From NCBI GenBank assembly GCA_024364805.1, contig CM044495.1:46708232-46772231 (forward strand): 64,000 bases of DNA. Reading direction: 5' to 3'. The notes under the pieces are model-generated. The model had not been told where the DNA came from. It worked only from the letters and a program-made list of their open reading frames with translations, and made no database searches. This document shows, in pieces, positions 44,775 through 54,175 of this stretch. This stretch comes from Euprymna scolopes (lineage: Eukaryota; Mollusca; Cephalopoda; Sepiida; Sepiolidae). Position 1 is the stretch's first letter, and each line of letters begins with the position of its first letter. Made by a program: the position numbers and the translations under genes.

Positions 44775-44935
44775 CTTCTGATGATCATCCCATAAGTAAA
44801 CCGAAAACACTAATAGGGAAGTATTTAAAATGAATGTTTAAAAGAATATGCAAATTAGCTAGATCTTTTGCAGATGAATGCAATTCCACATCCCATATGA
44901 GAAGTTTTATTTTCTTTTTAAATAAATAGAAAAAA
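44775..44935 (+). repeat. Partial copy of the ACTAGC copy 9 3' portion
   Basis: GATGATCATCCCATAAGTAA, AAAAGAATATGCAAATTAGC and AGATGAATGCAATTCCA duplicate 44370-44500 in the same orientation, on the other side of the (TA)n tract. Confidence 0.75.
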
Positions 44936-45061
44936 GGCCAAGATCGAGGTGTTTCCGACGCTACTCTTAAGGTAATTTATCTCGATTAATGTATGGTAAA
45001 TCCTCTATACTAAAACATAATAATCATCAAATTCCGTTTGTGTTTGTTTACAATATCACGT

Positions 45062-45165
45062 CAGTTGGTACTTGGGCTTGACGATGAATGCCTTGTAATC
45101 TCACTTCTGATATGATTGTAAAATATGTAAACAAAGAAATTATTTGCAGAGATTTTAAATAGTAC
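45062..45165 (+). repeat. Dispersed repeat pair, copy 1
   Basis: GCTTGACGATGAATGCC, TCACTTCTGAT, AAAATATGTAAACAAAGAAA and GAGATTTTAAATAG match 62390-62490. Confidence 0.7.
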
Positions 45166-45220
45166 CTCTTCTTTTATCATAAATTGAATTCATTAATAAG
45201 AAAAAATTAAAATAAAACGG

Positions 45221-45293
45221 GGAGGTACACCCGGATTTGAACACGGAATTATTCGATCTGTAATCGAATGCTATACCACTGAGCTATATTTCC
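45221..45293 (-). pseudogene. tRNA-Cys-like pseudogene
   Basis: The minus strand folds in the tRNA order. The A box TAGCTCAGTGG and B box GTTCAAATCC both fit the pol III consensus. Anticodon stem ATTCGA/TCGAAT with loop TTACAGA gives anticodon ACA, compared with CTGCAGA (GCA) in normal tRNA-Cys. The acceptor stem GGAAATA has two mismatches, the T stem is damaged and about two extra bases precede the 3' acceptor strand. A T run follows four bases downstream. Probably a pseudogene or the head of a SINE. Confidence 0.7.
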
Positions 45294-45538
45294 AGATGTC
45301 AACAAATCTCTTTCTTTCTTATGGATTAAAACCGTAAGGGAGATAATAAAATCTCAACTAAAAATTTCTTCTTAGAAAAAAAGACTATTTCTAGGATCGA
45401 ATGTTTTTGATTTTCGATACTGTATATATCTGGCAGTGTTCTTAAATATATTTTATAAATTACCTTTGTGTGAAATTTGCAAAGGATAGCCTCAGCCATT
45501 TCGGAACCTATAAGAAAGGAAGTCATACACACAAAGTA

Positions 45539-45541
<3 letters not shown>

Positions 45542-45596
<55 letters not shown>

Positions 45597-45614
45597 ATAT
45601 TATATATATATATA
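45542..45614. repeat. (TA)n microsatellite, interrupted
   Basis: TA tract with two TATTATAT interruptions. Confidence 0.95.
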
Positions 45615-45779
45615 CACTAGAAGGATACCAATCCTAACACGTGTAAAATTGATTCTCCGAACCGAATTGTTTTGAACCATTTCTCTCGTCCTTTCTGAAG
45701 ATTAAAATCAAGATATAATGATATTAAAACGTATGTCCAGAATCCTTATTCCACTTGTCATTCAAATCTATTATATGAT

Positions 45780-46120
45780 ATTGTTCTAGAAAATATCTTA
45801 TGTTTAAGATCCTTTAAATTTTAAAGGTCTTAAGAAGGAAATGAAAATTTAGTAAATTTTACATAAATTGATATCTTATGATTATGGAATGCAAATATTC
45901 AATGCAAATCTGAAATAGTAGAATTTTCCACTGATACGTATTATCACGTATCATTATTATTATCATTATTACGAAAGTAACCTCATGCCGCTATGACATT
46001 TCTTTAAAATACACCAAAGAAACTGATATTTATTAAATCTTTATTAATTTATATCTAATATGTATTATTAAAATTTCACAGAAACTCAAAGGCACCTGAT
46101 ATTTTACACAAAATATTTCA
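45780..46120 (+). repeat. AT-rich dispersed repeat, copy d
   Basis: Collinear with 20060-20350. A (TTA)n run is inserted near 45955. Confidence 0.6.
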
Positions 46121-46520
46121 TCACCGTAATAGCACATAAATATAGCTCATATTACTCACCCTTACGCCTAGCAGGTTTGTTTGAATATTCATAATGATCT
46201 GTTAATTAGTTTAGGAGTGAACATAATGCATACAAACATTATGCAAGTCGAAAGAGAAATGTTACAAAAGTACAAAGCGAAGCACTCGGTAGAGGTTACT
46301 ATAGAGACTTAATACCTTTCTGGACCTGATTCATCAACTTTGAGCAACAAATAAGAAAGCTGGTAAGTGTAGATGGAATGTAGTTTGATTTTATGCCTAG
46401 GTAATATGTACCACTAGTGCAATGTGTACCTTAATAGAAAAAATAACTCTGTAATTTGCTTTTGTAGATCTAGAAAAGGCTTTTGACAGAGTGCCAAGAG
46501 AGGTTGTCTGACTTGCTAGT

Positions 46521-46839
46521 CCAGGGGTCTTCAAATTATTGCCCATGGGTGAGATTCGGCCTACTAAAATCTTTAATCTAGCTAACAAAGTTCTTATTGA
46601 AAACATAAAAAATATTCAGGAAAATTTTCAAAAATGGGAATGTGTGAAAATAGTGTGACGTTTTTTCTGTTTTTTTTTAAGAAAATGATTAAAAGAATGA
46701 GGTTTTATTAAAAGGCAAAGCTAATGAGCAAAAGAGTATAAAACCCGTCCAGGTCATCTTTTTTTTAAATTTTGGCCTGCAGAGCTTTAAAAGAGCTGCA
46801 ATATACCCCACCCCCCAACCGCCCGTTCAAAAAACCTTG
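46521..46839. mobile_element. Non-autonomous hAT-like element inside the RTE-like LINE
   Basis: Left end CCAGGGGTCTTCAAATTATT, GCCCATGGG..GATTCGGCC, right end (reverse complement) CAAGGTTTTTTGAACGGGCG. These are the CAGGGGTC..AAA..GCCC..GGCC ends typical of hAT elements. Flanks TTGCTAGT (46513-46520) and GGGCTAGT (46840-46847) agree at 6 of 8 positions, fitting an 8-bp target duplication. Confidence 0.75.
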
Positions 46840-47406
46840 GGGCTAGTGTAAATTATGGGAATGCGAGTTGTTTGAGAATTTCTTTACATTGTGAAGGTTA
46901 TTCAAGCAGTCATTTTAAAATTACCAGCACATTTTTGAAGTAGGAGTAGATCAGTATTGTACTGAATCCGTTGTTTTTCATTTCTGTCGCAGAAGCATTT
47001 TACAGGAAGTTTCATATGGGTTGTTTAGAAGAGATGCTGCATTCTGATGATTTAGTACTTTCTTGTAAAATAATGGAAGAACTACTTCTTTACTTAAAGG
47101 CTCTTATAGAATGTAAAGGTGTGAGAGTGACTGGCCAGTGGTTGTAGTGTTGAAAAGCGTCCAAAAAAAAGGGAAGGTCCCCTGCTCAGCTTGTGAAAAG
47201 AGAGCCTGATGCAATGAAATGTTTTATGCTACTTGGGCACACAAGAAATGTAGTGGAATAATGTTAAGTTGAGACAGGAGAAGCAGTTTCTACTTGTAAA
47301 ATGTTAGATGAAGTAGGTGTGGAAAAAGTAGTAAAGATATTGAAGATGTCAGAAGGTTTTGCTACCTTGGCGATACCACTGAAGGGTGGAACGAGTGCTA
47401 GTGAGA

Positions 47407-48062
47407 TTTTTTTTTTTTTTTTTTTACACAGTGATCACCACTTATCAAGGCCCGGAAGCCACTCAGGGATAAGGGTTATTGCAAGTACATTACGTTAGTG
47501 TGGAGATTTGATGAAGTGTTTACTTAAGGGGGCGGTTCATTAGGAATTTGTTAACATTGGACTTGAAGACATCCAAGTTGTAGTCCGGTAGGAAGCAGGC
47601 AGACGGAACAGAGTTCCACAGGTGTGCAGTTCTAAGATAGAAGCCTTGTTTATGGAATACGCGTTTTGATTTAGGCACAGATATAGAGTGGGGGAAATTT
47701 TTCACAGTGGATTCGGCTAGACGGATGGTTTTCGTGAAAGATTGGCGAGGGGGGGACCAGAGATTGGAGTTCAGACGAGCACCTGCCATGGAAATAACGA
47801 TAAAACAAGTATAGGCTCGCAACGTCTCTTCTCTACCCTGCAACCTCTCTCCCACAGAAAAGGGCATCCCCCACTAAGTCACGAAGTCTATTTTGTACTC
47901 TGTCAAGGCAGGATAGGCTGTTTTTAGCAGCTCCTGCCCAGATATGGCAACAGTATTCCATCCTTGGACGTACTTGGCTTGAGATTGCAAGAATTAGGTG
48001 TGGATGGATTAAGTCCAGGGAAATTTTGCAATTAGTTAACAGCAGAGCGCTACCTTTATACA
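47407..48062 (-). mobile_element. LINE family A, 3' end with ORF C-terminus and tail
   Basis: The minus-strand frame RMEYCCHIWAGAAKNSLSCL, then DRVQNRLRDL (near 47960-47880), continues after a frameshift as AESTVKNFPHSISVPKSKRV, LRTAHLWNSVPSACFLPDYN and ends VNKFLMNRPLK (47520). The 3' UTR has CCTTATCCCTGAGTGGC and GGCCTTGATAAGTGGTGAT, ending in a 17-bp or longer A tail (T run 47407-47425). 5'-truncated, CR1/Jockey-group style. Inserted into the RTE-like LINE, so it is younger than that element. Confidence 0.85.
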
Positions 48063-48540
48063 GCCGAGGAAATATAGACCATCAGGCATGTGTATGCCGT
48101 GTGATAGTGTAGGTCAGTTAGGGTTGACGACATGCGTTGCATCCGGAGAAATGATATGAGAATGATACAATGGATATGTAATGTGAGAATTAAAGAAAGG
48201 CTTAGTGCAGGTCACCCTAAAGGTAGGTGTAATCTGGACAGTATAGGGAGATGTTTGCAGAAGAGTAGACTTCGATGGTATGGTCATGCTGAAAGAATGG
48301 ATGGGAGTTCTTGGATGAGTAGATGTAGAACAGTTAAGGTAGCAGGGCCAGTTCATAGGAAAAGGCAAAAGGAAACACCGGAGAAAGTGACAATAGTGGA
48401 CTTTGAAGAAGGAGGGCTAAATAAATTCATGGCCAGTTACAGGTTGTTGAAAGTCAGTTTCTTAAAGCTGGCCAACACATTCCAGTGTTTAAAAATGGAC
48501 GTTGAACCGAATATGATGAGGGTTATATAAACAGGACATT

Positions 48541-48724
48541 CGGTTCGCACAAATAGCATCTATGGTAAAAGATGACATATCTAATTGCTTTCACGAACTC
48601 ATAAGATTTATTGCTTGAATCAAGGTGAAACGCTGTCAAATCCATATGATCTATGTATTGTTATGAACAATATATTCATAAATATTATAGATACATGTAT
48701 TATATTACATTTATCTATATGTCA
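48541..48724. other. Short AT-rich spacer
   Basis: No feature recognised. Confidence 0.5.
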
Positions 48725-49132
48725 ATAAAAGTGAACGTGTCTGTGTGTGTGTCTGTGTACATTTCTCTACACAATAACTCTGTATATCAAATTTCGAGTC
48801 TGTAGACTAAAAACTGACAGAGTACTGAGATTTGGGAAAATCTTTTTGATTGGTTTTCGGTCAGAAATTTGGCTGTTAAGGGGTTAATGTTACACGATTT
48901 GACCTTTGAGAACTCTAGACCCAAATTGTCGGAGGAGTTTGGTAAACATTTGAAATTTTAGATATACGTTGCTTGGACATGGATCTAACCTAATAACTTG
49001 ATTTGAGCCCGAAAAATAAATGTTGAGGGGTCATAATAGGGGTAAAAAAAAAAAAGGTCAATTCTTTTTAATTTTTTGCTCAACATACACCTCCAAACAC
49101 TCGGGCAATGCCGGGCTGAAATGCTAGTATAT
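48725..49132 (-). repeat. ACTAGC-class element, copy 10 (near full length)
   Basis: Minus strand ACTAGCATTTCAGCCCGGCA, TTGCCCGAGTGTTTGGAGGT, GTTGAGCAAAAA, and at the other end CACACACAGACACGTTCACT. Matches 9361-9780 end to end. Confidence 0.8.
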
Positions 49133-49289
49133 CTATGAAATCGATTCAGAAAATATTTGAAATAAATATTATAAGATTAGTTTGATTATAGTTTTTTGTT
49201 TCGTTTTTTACATTCGTTTAATAATGTGTTTATTTTCATAAATAGTGCATTGACACTAAGAGATAACTTCCTTGACCTTTTTAGCTACA

Positions 49290-49455
49290 TTCTTGATCTT
49301 TAACCTAGGAGCAAAGTGTAGTATCTTTTCTAACGCTACCTTTTCAGTCATCAGTCAGTAAAAGAGGTCCTTCTAGACTGAGACAATTTCTTTTTTTGTT
49401 TCAATATAAAGTGTTTTTGGGAGGTGAAGTTGGATTGACCTTGTGTCTTACCCCT
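49290..49455 (+). mobile_element. U2-snRNA-derived repeat, copy 5
   Basis: GAGCAAAGTGTAGTATCTTT (U2-like), AGAGGTCCTTCTAGACTGAG, ACAATTTCTTTTTTTGTTTC and TTGACCTTGTGTCTTACC match copy 1. It lies between two ACTAGC elements (copies 10 and 11). Confidence 0.65.
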
Positions 49456-49544
49456 TCCATTTCCTATGAAAAAACAGTAAGTAAATCTGAGCACTAAGGT
49501 AGGTAATTCAATACAAACATACTTTCATAGATATATAGATTGGT

Positions 49545-50018
49545 ATGAGAAGTGTCCTCACCTACACACATGATACAGCTGATATCCAAATTCCAAAAAT
49601 CCGTTGTATAGTTTATGTTGAAAAATTTTCCATCGGTTTTTATCCGGAAAAAAGAGCTGCTTAGGGGTCAAATTTGAAATATTGTTACATGTGGATCCTC
49701 GGATAGTGTCAACTGTTCCATGAATGTGCATGCATGAATCGTTCAAATGACAAATTCCTTATGTTAAAAATAATTATGGTTGAAAACACTTTTTAAAGAT
49801 CGTGTCAAGCTGGCATAATGATTATCGTACTTGACTCACGGTCTTTAGGGTTTGGTTTCGATCTCGGCTCGAGTATTTTTTTTTACTTACAAGAAGTGAA
49901 TTGTTTAGAAAGAACATAATGCTCGCATGCACATGTCTCATTATATTTTAATTCATAAAGAAACTATTTATGCGTGTTTTACGACCGGACAACGCCGGGC
50001 AGCCTGTTAGTATTACAT
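49545..50018 (-). repeat. ACTAGC-class element, copy 11
   Basis: Minus strand begins TACTAACAGGCTGCCCGGCG, TTGTCCGGTCGTAAAAC. Contains a tRNA-like segment antisense to it (TGATTATCGTACTTGACTCA, GGTTTCGATCTCGGC on the plus strand). Collinear with copy 7 (33540-34010). Confidence 0.75.
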
Positions 50019-50679
50019 TAGAGTGAGAATTTTATTCGTTTGAATGCTAATTTTGATGAGAATGATGTATTTTTCTTTTAAACAATAGAAATTTTACATT
50101 TTATTCTGATATTTTTTAATCATTTTGTTTCTTTTGAAGTAAATGTTATTGTTTTCAATTTTGTTTTGTTTTTTTTCGATTAGTCCTTTTCGTTAATTTT
50201 ATTTTATTACTAAACATTAATCAACCATTTTCACTATTCTAATATATAATGCATAAGACTAAGGGCGGTAATTCATTATAAACCCTCAGACAGCTGAATT
50301 TTTTATATTGAATAAAAAGTAAAAATTGTATTTGCTTTAAGAAAATTGCCATTAGAGGCTAATTTTGATGACTACTATGCAAAATATTCAATGTGTAAAT
50401 CTTTTATTGTGTTATAGTTTTCTTGTAGTCTTATTTGAATGTTCAAAGGAAGCTAGTTTTTCCCAGGTGGCAATTGCTCATTATGATTCATATGAAAATC
50501 CAAGCGAGTAAATCAGTAGTAATAGTATTAGTTAATATTAGTACTACTATTATTAATAATAATAATCTTATGTTAATCTTGACACATTCAACTTTCTAAG
50601 TGTTCTCAATACAAAAAACTCCCAAATAAATTTTTACAATTTTTCTCAATCTAAGTTTTTTAATTACATTTTCACCCCA
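50019..50679. other. AT-rich intronic DNA, no gene seen
   Basis: Short ATT/AAT runs near 50530-50570 only. Confidence 0.5.
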
Positions 50680-52100
50680 AACAAGGCACTTTGGTGTAGG
50701 GGCTACTATCAGGGGCAACAACTACTGGGGTACTATGTAAGGATTTAGGCAGCAAGATGTCGGTTCATGTTGCACTTGGACTTCTGCACGTCAGTACAGT
50801 TGGGGAAGCAGGAACCTGGAATGGAATTCCAAAGTCTAGCGGTTCTGGGGAAGAAACTACTGGAGTAGAAAGATCTTTTACATCTAGTGATCTCTACAGT
50901 GTGGGAGTGGGATTTAGCAGCCTGCCGGGCTTGTCGAGGGTGTTCACGTCGTGGGGCACAAGTGTCTGCAGTTCGTCAGAGCATTCACCATTAAAATACT
51001 TGTAGAACAGGCAGAAGGACGCAACGTTTCGTCGATGGGACAGAGGCTGAAGCTTAGATGCCAGTTCAGGGCCTATCAGATTTGTGACTCTCTTTTGAAC
51101 CTTGTCTAGGAGCGAGAGACTAGCAGCAGATGCACCAACCCAAATATGACAGCAATACTCCATTCATGGGCGAATGGTGGCCTTATAGAGGTACAAGATA
51201 CTTTCGGGTGTTAGTATTTTTCTAGCACGGTAGAGAGTGTCCACCTTCCTTGCAGCGGCCCTGGCAATGCCGTCGATGTAATTGTTCCAACTCATGTTTC
51301 CTGTGAACATTAGGCCAAGGAGTTTGAAAGATGTAATCTCAGATAAAGAGTTGTTGGCCATTGTTATTGGTGGTAGAGAAGGTTTCTTGTGATTATTGAA
51401 TGAAACTAGTTTAGTCTTGGTGGCATTGAACGTGACCATCCATTTTTGTCCCCATTCCATTACAGATTGGAGGTAATCTAAAGAAATGGCAGAAACACTA
51501 GAGGATATGTGTTCATTTGTTTTCCTGTTGTGCCTGTTATAGAGTGTGATGCCATAAGCATATATACCCATCTCAGAGGCAATTTTGTCAGGGAGGTCAT
51601 TTATGAATATCAGGAACAGTAGAAGTCCAAGGATAGACCCCTGGGGAACTCCTGCATTTATATCATATTGTTTCGATGTACGACCGTTGAGGACAACCTG
51701 GATTTTTCTCTTATCTAAGAAGGATTTAATTATGTTAAATATTCTACCAGTGATTCCGTATGATCTAATTTTCCTGAGGAGACCCTCATGCCACACCCTG
51801 TCAAAAGCCTTAGATATATCTAGAGCTACCGCTCTGCCCTCCCCCGCTTTGTCCAGTGAATGGTATATACGTTCAGATATTACAGTTAGGATGTCTGCTG
51901 TGGAACAGGCTTGTCTAAATCCATATAGTTGGTCAGTCAGAAGTGTAGCATCTGTAAGGTGATGGACTAGAGCATGGTTAATTAAGGTCTCAAATATTTT
52001 GGCAAAAAGTGGGAGGAGGCTAATGGAGCGATAATTTACTGGGTCAGGTCTTTCACTAGAATTCTTGAATACTGGTACCACAGAAGCAGTTTTCTAGGTT
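50680..52100 (-). mobile_element. LINE family B, 5'-truncated copy with most of the RT
   Basis: Non-LTR retrotransposon of the CR1/Jockey group on the minus strand. The reverse transcriptase runs from about 52081 down to 51164; its C-terminal extension continues to the NRHLAA end near 50757, then a short 3' UTR. 5' truncation falls inside the RT domain near 52100. It is the best preserved LINE in the window, yet inactive: see the RT entry. Confidence 0.9.
51164..52081 (-). pseudogene. LINE family B reverse transcriptase, inactive
   Basis: 305-codon open stretch on the minus strand. RT motifs in order: PVNYRSISLLPLFAKIFE (about residues 14-31), YGFRQACSTADIL, ALDISKAFDRVWHEGLL (motif A with catalytic Asp), NAGVPQGSILGLLLFLIFIN (motif B/C lead-in), MGIYAYGITLYN where the catalytic YADD is changed to YAYG, and a C-terminal FKLLGLMFTGNMSWNNYID. 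A single stop after KATIRP interrupts the frame, which continues MEYCCHIWVGASAASLSLLD to 50894, after which a frameshift leads to the LWNSIPGSCFPNC C-terminus. Confidence 0.9.
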
Positions 52101-52234
52101 TGCACCATTATTAGTAGCAATATAGTTCTTAAATATATCTGTTGTAGGACGTTTTATAATTGAATTTTTTTTATATATATCTGTATTACTTATTTGTGTG
52201 TGTATTGATATTCAAATTAAAATCCTGTTTTTCT
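52101..52234. other. Short AT-rich spacer
   Basis: No feature recognised. Confidence 0.5.
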
Positions 52235-52901
52235 ATTTATTTAAAAAGAAAACACAACTTTCTTATATATATAGGTCGTGGAATTGCATTCATCTGCAAA
52301 AGATCTAGCTAATTTGCATATTCTTTTAAACATTCATGTTAACTAATTTCTTATTAGTTTTTCCCCGTTTTCTTATGGGGTGATCATCTGTAGTTAACTA
52401 TTACGTGTAATTATATTCAAGCAGATATTCTAGTGTTTATACCTGTATAATATTTGCGTTACAAGTTCATTGTAAACACAAACCTCTTTCCCTTTATATA
52501 TACATATATATATATATATATTATATATATATGCACATAGTTTTTGTCTACAAATTTAAAAAAAATATGACAAATTTTGGTAAGCAAACATGAAACTTAA
52601 TACATAGGGCATTCCAACCCATGCAAAACTTTATATTTGGGTTTTTGCAGGGGAAATCTGTTCAATAGTGTGAAAGTTAAAAAAAAAAATTAAAAAATAA
52701 GTGGCAGGTGAAGGTCGAACGACGGCACCACAGATATGCCTGCATAACGTAATAGCTTTTGGTTCATGTTTACTTTTTCCTTGGGCGTTAATGCCTGAGC
52801 TATGAAGCCATCTTTGCTGCAAGGTTAAAAATTTAAACTATAAGGTAAACATTTTGATTTCGATTCTCGGTGGTGGCACACAAGTCATTTTTTCTTTTTT
52901 T
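52235..52901 (-). repeat. ACTAGC-class element, copy 12 (5' end in the gap)
   Basis: Minus-strand order equals copy 9: tRNA-like GATTTCGATT region antisense, GCTCAGGCATTAACGCC, GCCGTCGTTCGACCTTCACC, then GCAAATATTATACAGG, GATGATCACCCCATAAGAAA and AAAAGAATATGCAAATTAGC. A (TA)n tract is inside at 52497-52532. Confidence 0.7.
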
Positions 52902-53304
52902 NNNNNNNNNNNNNNNNNNNNNNNNNNNNNNNNNNNNNNNNNNNNNNNNNNNNNNNNNNNNNNNNNNNNNNNNNNNNNNNNNNNNNNNNNNNNNNNNNNN
53001 NNNNNNNNNNNNNNNNNNNNNNNNNNNNNNNNNNNNNNNNNNNNNNNNNNNNNNNNNNNNNNNNNNNNNNNNNNNNNNNNNNNNNNNNNNNNNNNNNNNN
53101 NNNNNNNNNNNNNNNNNNNNNNNNNNNNNNNNNNNNNNNNNNNNNNNNNNNNNNNNNNNNNNNNNNNNNNNNNNNNNNNNNNNNNNNNNNNNNNNNNNNN
53201 NNNNNNNNNNNNNNNNNNNNNNNNNNNNNNNNNNNNNNNNNNNNNNNNNNNNNNNNNNNNNNNNNNNNNNNNNNNNNNNNNNNNNNNNNNNNNNNNNNNN
53301 NNNN
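52902..53304. other. Assembly gap (403 N)
   Basis: Run of N. A T run on the left and a (TA)n tract on the right (53305-53333). Confidence 1.

Positions 53305-53333
<29 letters not shown>
53305..53333. repeat. (TA)n microsatellite
   Basis: TA tract at the gap edge. Confidence 0.9.
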
Positions 53334-53336
<3 letters not shown>

Positions 53337-53554
53337 ATATTGTTTTAATGCATTACTATCAATAGGTGCACTTTGATATAATGGCGTATTATAAAACTCT
53401 CCAGTCCAATTAAATATTTAAAAAATAAAACGTGGTATTTTGGTCTGTTGCACAAATGGAATTTTATAAGCAATAGCTTAAAAATAAAAGCCTGCATGTA
53501 ACTCTACGGTAAGGATTTATAATTTTCAGATAGGCGATGAGACAACACATTGAA

Positions 53555-54175
53555 GATCAGTAAAAGTGGAAATTCGATAGGGTTTAATTATATAAGTGGA
53601 CGATTCAACAAGAACTTATTTATAGTGAACTTGAAAAGTTGTTATAGTCAGCTGAGAAGCAACTCCATGCTATTGTGTTTCACAGACGGACATACTAGAA
53701 AAGAAACTTTATTATGGAATTTTCATTTAACTTAGATACAGATTGGGGTAAAGTGTTAATGGTTGGTGTAGCTAGACAGGTGTTTCTTGTGAAAGAAAGG
53801 GAGTAGCATTGATTGAAGCTCAGTCGAGCACTTACCATAATAATCATAATAAAGCTAAAGATAGACGCGCAACGTATCTTCTGTGAGGAAGGATGAAGGC
53901 GAGGAGGTCTTCACCCACTACATTTTTGAAGATGAGTAGCTCCTCCCTAGATGTAGCAACAGTAGTCCATCTTATGAAGTAGTTGACTCTTGTAGAGATA
54001 GAGAATTGCGTCGGGGGTGGGATACTTTTTGGCGCAGTAGAATGACTCCATCATTTTACCAGGGAATTTTGACAACGAATCTGATGTGGATTTTTTATTC
54101 GAGGTCAGGAGTGAAGGTCAAAGTAGGGTGCTTCCTGGAGACCATTTCAATTGGGAGCAATTGGATAGGCAGAAT
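53555..54175 (-). mobile_element. LINE family A, decayed copy
   Basis: Parallels 47520-48062: GGATTCAACAAGAACTT-like start, TAGCTAGACAGGTGTTTCTT, GTGAAAGAAAGGGAG, GCTCAGTCGAGCACTTACCA, GACGCGCAACGTATCTTCT, ATGTAGCAACAGTAGTCCAT. No open frame of note; the 3' tail is not present. Confidence 0.65.

Larger units (their letters stand above)
46440..48540 (+). mobile_element. RTE-like LINE, old, split by two later insertions
   Basis: Three pieces in order on the plus strand: VDLEKAFDRVPREVV (near 46467-46511, RT motif A, first D kept); about 46848-47406 with VLNPLFFISVAEA-like sequence, then EEMLHSDDLVL where YADD has become HSDD; and 48063-48540 with MIQWICNVRIKERLSAG, then KSRLRWYGHAERMD, the RTE/BovB-type C-terminus. 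Interrupted by a hAT-like element and by a LINE A copy. Stops and frameshifts throughout. The 5' part is missing. Confidence 0.75.

Noticed and set aside
51585-51962. 125-codon plus-strand frame
   Set aside because: Antisense shadow of the LINE B reverse transcriptase.
52854-53348. Open frames of 155-164 codons across the second gap
   Set aside because: Same cause: N run and (TA)n.
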